Below are positions 61,741 to 64,000 of a stretch of 64,000 nucleotides of DNA, piece by piece (positions within the stretch are counted from its first letter, which is position 1; each line of letters starts with the position of its first letter). This DNA is from Marivita sp051251565 (GTDB lineage: Bacteria; Pseudomonadota; Alphaproteobacteria; Rhodobacterales; Rhodobacteraceae). A program made the translations under genes and the position numbers. Location: NCBI RefSeq assembly GCF_051251565.1, contig NZ_JBPOFB010000004.1:265992-329991 (forward strand), read 5' to 3'. A model generated the notes under the pieces. That model searched no databases. It saw only the letters and a list, made by a program, of their open reading frames with translations, and was not told where the DNA came from.

Positions 61741-63189
61741 ATGCAGCATGATTTGGTGATCAAGGGTGGCACGCTCGCCACAGCTTCGGACACGTTTGGC
61801 GCTGATATCGGCATCCGCGATGGGCGCATTGCCACATTGGGCCATGACCTGACCGGCGATGACGTGATCGACGCCACGGGAAAGCTGGTTTTGCCCGGCG
61901 GGATCGAGGCGCATTGCCATATCGCGCAGGAAAGCGGCATGGGGCTGATGACGGCGGATGATTATGAGACCGGGTCGATCTCCGCGGCCTTTGGGGGCAA
62001 TTCGTGCTTTGTGCCCTTTGCCGCACAGAAAAAAGGGCAGAGCGTGGCCGAAACGCTGGCCACCTATGATGGCCGTGCCGCACCCAAATCGGTGATCGAT
62101 TATTCTTACCACCTGATCCTGACCGATCCGAACGCGGATGTTTTGGCCGAACTGCCCGATGCCTTCGCACGCGGTGTGACGTCGTTCAAGGTGTTCATGA
62201 CCTACGCCACCCGCGTCAGCGATGCACAGTTTCTGGATATCCTCACGGTGGCGCGCCGACATGGCGGGCTGACCATGGTGCATGCCGAAAACCACGACAT
62301 GCTGACATGGATGGCCACGAACTTGGTCAAGAACGGCTATACCGATCCCAAGTACCACGCCCCCGCGCGTCCCGCGTTGGCCGAGGAAGAGGCGATCAAC
62401 CGTGCGATCAGCCTGTCCAAGCTTACAAATGCGCCTTTGATGATCGTGCATGTCTCGACCCCCAAAGGCGCACAATTGGTGGCACAGGCGCGGGCCGACG
62501 GGGCCTATGTGTTTGGCGAAACCTGTCCGCAATACCTGTTCCTGACGCGGGACGATCTGGACCGGCCCGGACAGGACGGCGCAAAGTATATCTGTTCGCC
62601 ACCGCTGCGTGACACCGAGACCCAAGACGTGCTTTGGCGTCATATTGCGGGCGGCACGTTCAGCGTTGTGACCTCGGACCATGCGCCGTTCCGGTTTGAC
62701 GAAAGCGGTAAATTCTCGAATGGGCGCGATGTGGATTTCCGCCAGATCGCCAACGGGATGCCGGGGATCGAGATGCGCCTGCCCATGCTGTTTTCGGAAG
62801 GTGTGGTCAAAGGCCGGATCAGCCTGAACCAATTCGTGGCCCTGTCATCGACCAACGCGGCGCGGCTTTACGGGATGCACCCGACCAAGGGCACGCTGGC
62901 CATAGGAGCGGATGCCGACATTGCCATCTGGGATCCGACGGACACCCGCATCGCCGGAGAAATGCATGACGCGATGGACTACAACCCCTTTGAGGGCATG
63001 AAGGTGACAGGCTGGCCGGTGACTGTGCTCACGCGCGGTCGGCGCGTGGTGGATCAGGGCACATTGGTGGCCAAACCCGGCGACGGCGCGTTCGTGAAAC
63101 GCGGACGCAGCGATCTGTCGGGTCTGACGGGAACACGTCTGCCTGAAACCGATCCTGCAACGAATTTCGGCGCACAGGTGTTGCGATGA
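61741..63189 (+). CDS. Dihydropyrimidinase / D-hydantoinase-like amidohydrolase
   Basis: A 482-residue amidohydrolase that opens cyclic amides such as dihydropyrimidines, hydantoins or related rings. The binuclear metal site is complete: His58 and His60 (EAHCHI), the lysine that is carboxylated, Lys150 (TSFKVFM), His181 (MVHAENHDM), His237 (MIVHVST) and Asp313 (TSDHAPF). Flanking genes for a DHDPS-like enzyme and an Asp/Glu/hydantoin-type racemase suggest a cassette that degrades a cyclic amide. Confidence 0.88.
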   Translation: MQHDLVIKGGTLATASDTFGADIGIRDGRIATLGHDLTGDDVIDATGKLVLPGGIEAHCHIAQESGMGLMTADDYETGSISAAFGGNSCFVPFAAQKKGQSVAETLATYDGRAAPKSVIDYSYHLILTDPNADVLAELPDAFARGVTSFKVFMTYATRVSDAQFLDILTVARRHGGLTMVHAENHDMLTWMATNLVKNGYTDPKYHAPARPALAEEEAINRAISLSKLTNAPLMIVHVSTPKGAQLVAQARADGAYVFGETCPQYLFLTRDDLDRPGQDGAKYICSPPLRDTETQDVLWRHIAGGTFSVVTSDHAPFRFDESGKFSNGRDVDFRQIANGMPGIEMRLPMLFSEGVVKGRISLNQFVALSSTNAARLYGMHPTKGTLAIGADADIAIWDPTDTRIAGEMHDAMDYNPFEGMKVTGWPVTVLTRGRRVVDQGTLVAKPGDGAFVKRGRSDLSGLTGTRLPETDPATNFGAQVLR

Positions 63190-63836
63190 CCGGACCGATT
63201 GTTGTCATCAACCCCAACTCGAACAAGGCGGTCACTGACGGTCTTAAAGACGCGCTGGCGCGGTTTGATCTGCCCGGTGGCCCGGACATCGAATGTCTGA
63301 CCCTTTCCGAAGGGCCGTTCGGTATCGAAAGCCAGCGCGATTCTGACAGCGTTATCCTGCCCTTGGCTGCGCTGATGCAGTCACGTCCCGATGCGGGAGC
63401 CTTTGTGATTGCCTGTTATTCGGACCCCGGCCTCGACACTTGTCGGTCGGTTGTCCCGCAGCCTGTCTTCGGAATTCAGGAAAGCGGCGTGCTGACCGCA
63501 ATGGCGCGGGCCGATCGGTTCGGGATCATCGCCATTGCCCAGGCGTCGGTCCCGCGTCACCGCCGCACAATGGCGCGCATGCAGGTGCTGGACCGATTGG
63601 CCTGTGAGATCCCGTTGAACATGAGCGTCGACGAAAGTGCACGCGGTGCGGGCACGTTTGATCGCTTGATTGAAGTGGGGTCCGACCTGAAAATACAGGG
63701 TGCTGGCGCCATCATCTTGGGCTGTGCCGGAATGGCGCGTCATCGTGCCGGGCTTGAGACCGAATTGAACATGCCTGTCATTGACCCCACCCAAGCTGCC
63801 GTTGCGATGGCCCTCGGCGCACTGCTGGCAGGCTGA
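63186..63836 (+). CDS. Aspartate/glutamate/hydantoin racemase family protein
   Basis: A 216-residue cofactor-independent racemase. Its two catalytic cysteines, Cys77 in VIACYSDPGL and Cys180 in IILGCAGMARH, lie at the usual places. The N-terminal INPNSNKAVTDGL and the later MARADRFGIIAIAQ also fit. The gene overlaps the hydantoinase by four bases (ATGA), supporting a hydantoin racemase or maleate-isomerase-like role in the same pathway. Substrate inferred only from context. Confidence 0.85.
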   Translation: MTGPIVVINPNSNKAVTDGLKDALARFDLPGGPDIECLTLSEGPFGIESQRDSDSVILPLAALMQSRPDAGAFVIACYSDPGLDTCRSVVPQPVFGIQESGVLTAMARADRFGIIAIAQASVPRHRRTMARMQVLDRLACEIPLNMSVDESARGAGTFDRLIEVGSDLKIQGAGAIILGCAGMARHRAGLETELNMPVIDPTQAAVAMALGALLAG

Positions 63837-63866
63837 GACACATCACTCGACGTTCGGCAAAAGACA

Positions 63867-63891
63867 CAAAAAAACGCGCCGAAGCGCGTTT
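63867..63891 (-). terminator. Terminator after tRNA-Asn
   Basis: On the minus strand, AAACGCGC and GCGCGTTT form a perfect eight-pair stem with a TTCG tetraloop, followed by a T-run. It lies 34 bases after the tRNA 3' end. Its A-run on the plus side could also make it serve the racemase cassette weakly. Confidence 0.85.
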
Positions 63892-63925
63892 GATGTCGTA
63901 GCAATTTGACCGCTTGGTCTAATTT

Positions 63926-64000
63926 TGGCTCCGGCGGTAGGGATCGAACCTACGACCAATTGATTAACAGTCAACTGCTCTACCGCTGAGCTACGCCGGA
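63926..64000 (-). tRNA. tRNA-Asn (GTT anticodon)
   Basis: A 75-base cloverleaf read on the minus strand, starting TCCGGCGTAGCTCAGC at the window edge, with anticodon loop CTGTTAA (anticodon GTT), T-arm GTTCGATCC and encoded CCA. The acceptor TCCGGCG pairs fully with CGCCGGA, so the gene is complete. Confidence 0.96.

Noticed and set aside
60835..62832. Open frame of about 660 codons antisense to the DHDPS-like and hydantoinase genes
   Set aside because: Same composition artefact. The plus-strand genes carry complete catalytic motifs and ribosome binding sites, and the antisense product has no recognisable domain.

Overview
The window reads as a chromosomal segment of a marine-type alphaproteobacterium of the Rhodobacteraceae (Roseobacter group). 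The support is gene content and order, not a database search. It shows ntrY-ntrX next to trkA-trkH-hfq-hflX, yajC-secD-secF followed by an Mth938-type gene, a ccmABCDG run, a class II nrdJ, an acnA-type aconitase, high-GC codon use and frequent NTGA stop/start overlaps. Almost all of it is ordinary core genome. No phage, insertion sequence or CRISPR array is visible.

Layout. 1-9210: nitrogen two-component genes, potassium uptake and hfq-hflX, interrupted at about 2.7-4.6 kb by an AT-rich acyl-CoA/acyl-acid ligase gene. 9250-15967: penicillin acylase, a hydroxyisobutyrate-dehydrogenase-like gene, a secreted EF-hand protein, a TspO-like membrane protein, serS and a secreted trypsin-like protease. 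16186-23155: yajC-secD-secF, a TauE/SafE permease, an Mth938 protein and the cytochrome c maturation genes ccmA-B-C-D-G. 23160-29801: a 33-codon candidate membrane peptide, aconitase, a DUF1223 thioredoxin-like protein, a lipid A-type acyltransferase, an SDR and a CbiX-like chelatase. 29848-33984: a CAT-anticodon tRNA, purM-purN, RNase D, a lipoprotein and sufE. 34111-42640: trpE, a PpiD-like isomerase, an aminotransferase, a gpt-type phosphoribosyltransferase, a LysE exporter, fabI, pdxH, a double cold-shock protein and DUF192. 42699-48123: tRNA-Pro, a long regulatory gap, nrdJ, an ECF-like sigma factor and a second EF-hand protein. 48191-54766: a 1066-residue fused reductive dehalogenase with a WYL regulator, tatABC and a DUF815 ATPase. 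55001-59815: a folate/corrinoid one-carbon operon, a Ppx/GppA phosphatase and aroQ. 59969-64000: a FAH-family protein, a DHDPS-like/hydantoinase/racemase cassette and tRNA-Asn.

The most interesting gene is at 48191-51391. It joins a duplicated RdhA-type cobalamin fold, two [4Fe-4S] motifs, a flavin/NAD reductase and a plant-type [2Fe-2S] ferredoxin in one polypeptide with no obvious Tat signal. That is the layout expected of a cytosolic, self-sufficient, oxygen-compatible reductive dehalogenase. A WYL regulator precedes it on the same strand. Cobalamin is a theme of the window: NrdJ, the dehalogenase and the methyltetrahydrofolate:corrinoid methyltransferase would use it, and the CbiX-like protein could help make it.

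Non-coding structure worth attention: a three-arm palindromic cloverleaf at 28093-28174; a repeat present three times at gene 3' ends (34044, 38764, 47133); and a cluster of DnaA-box and NrdR-box-like sites upstream of nrdJ.
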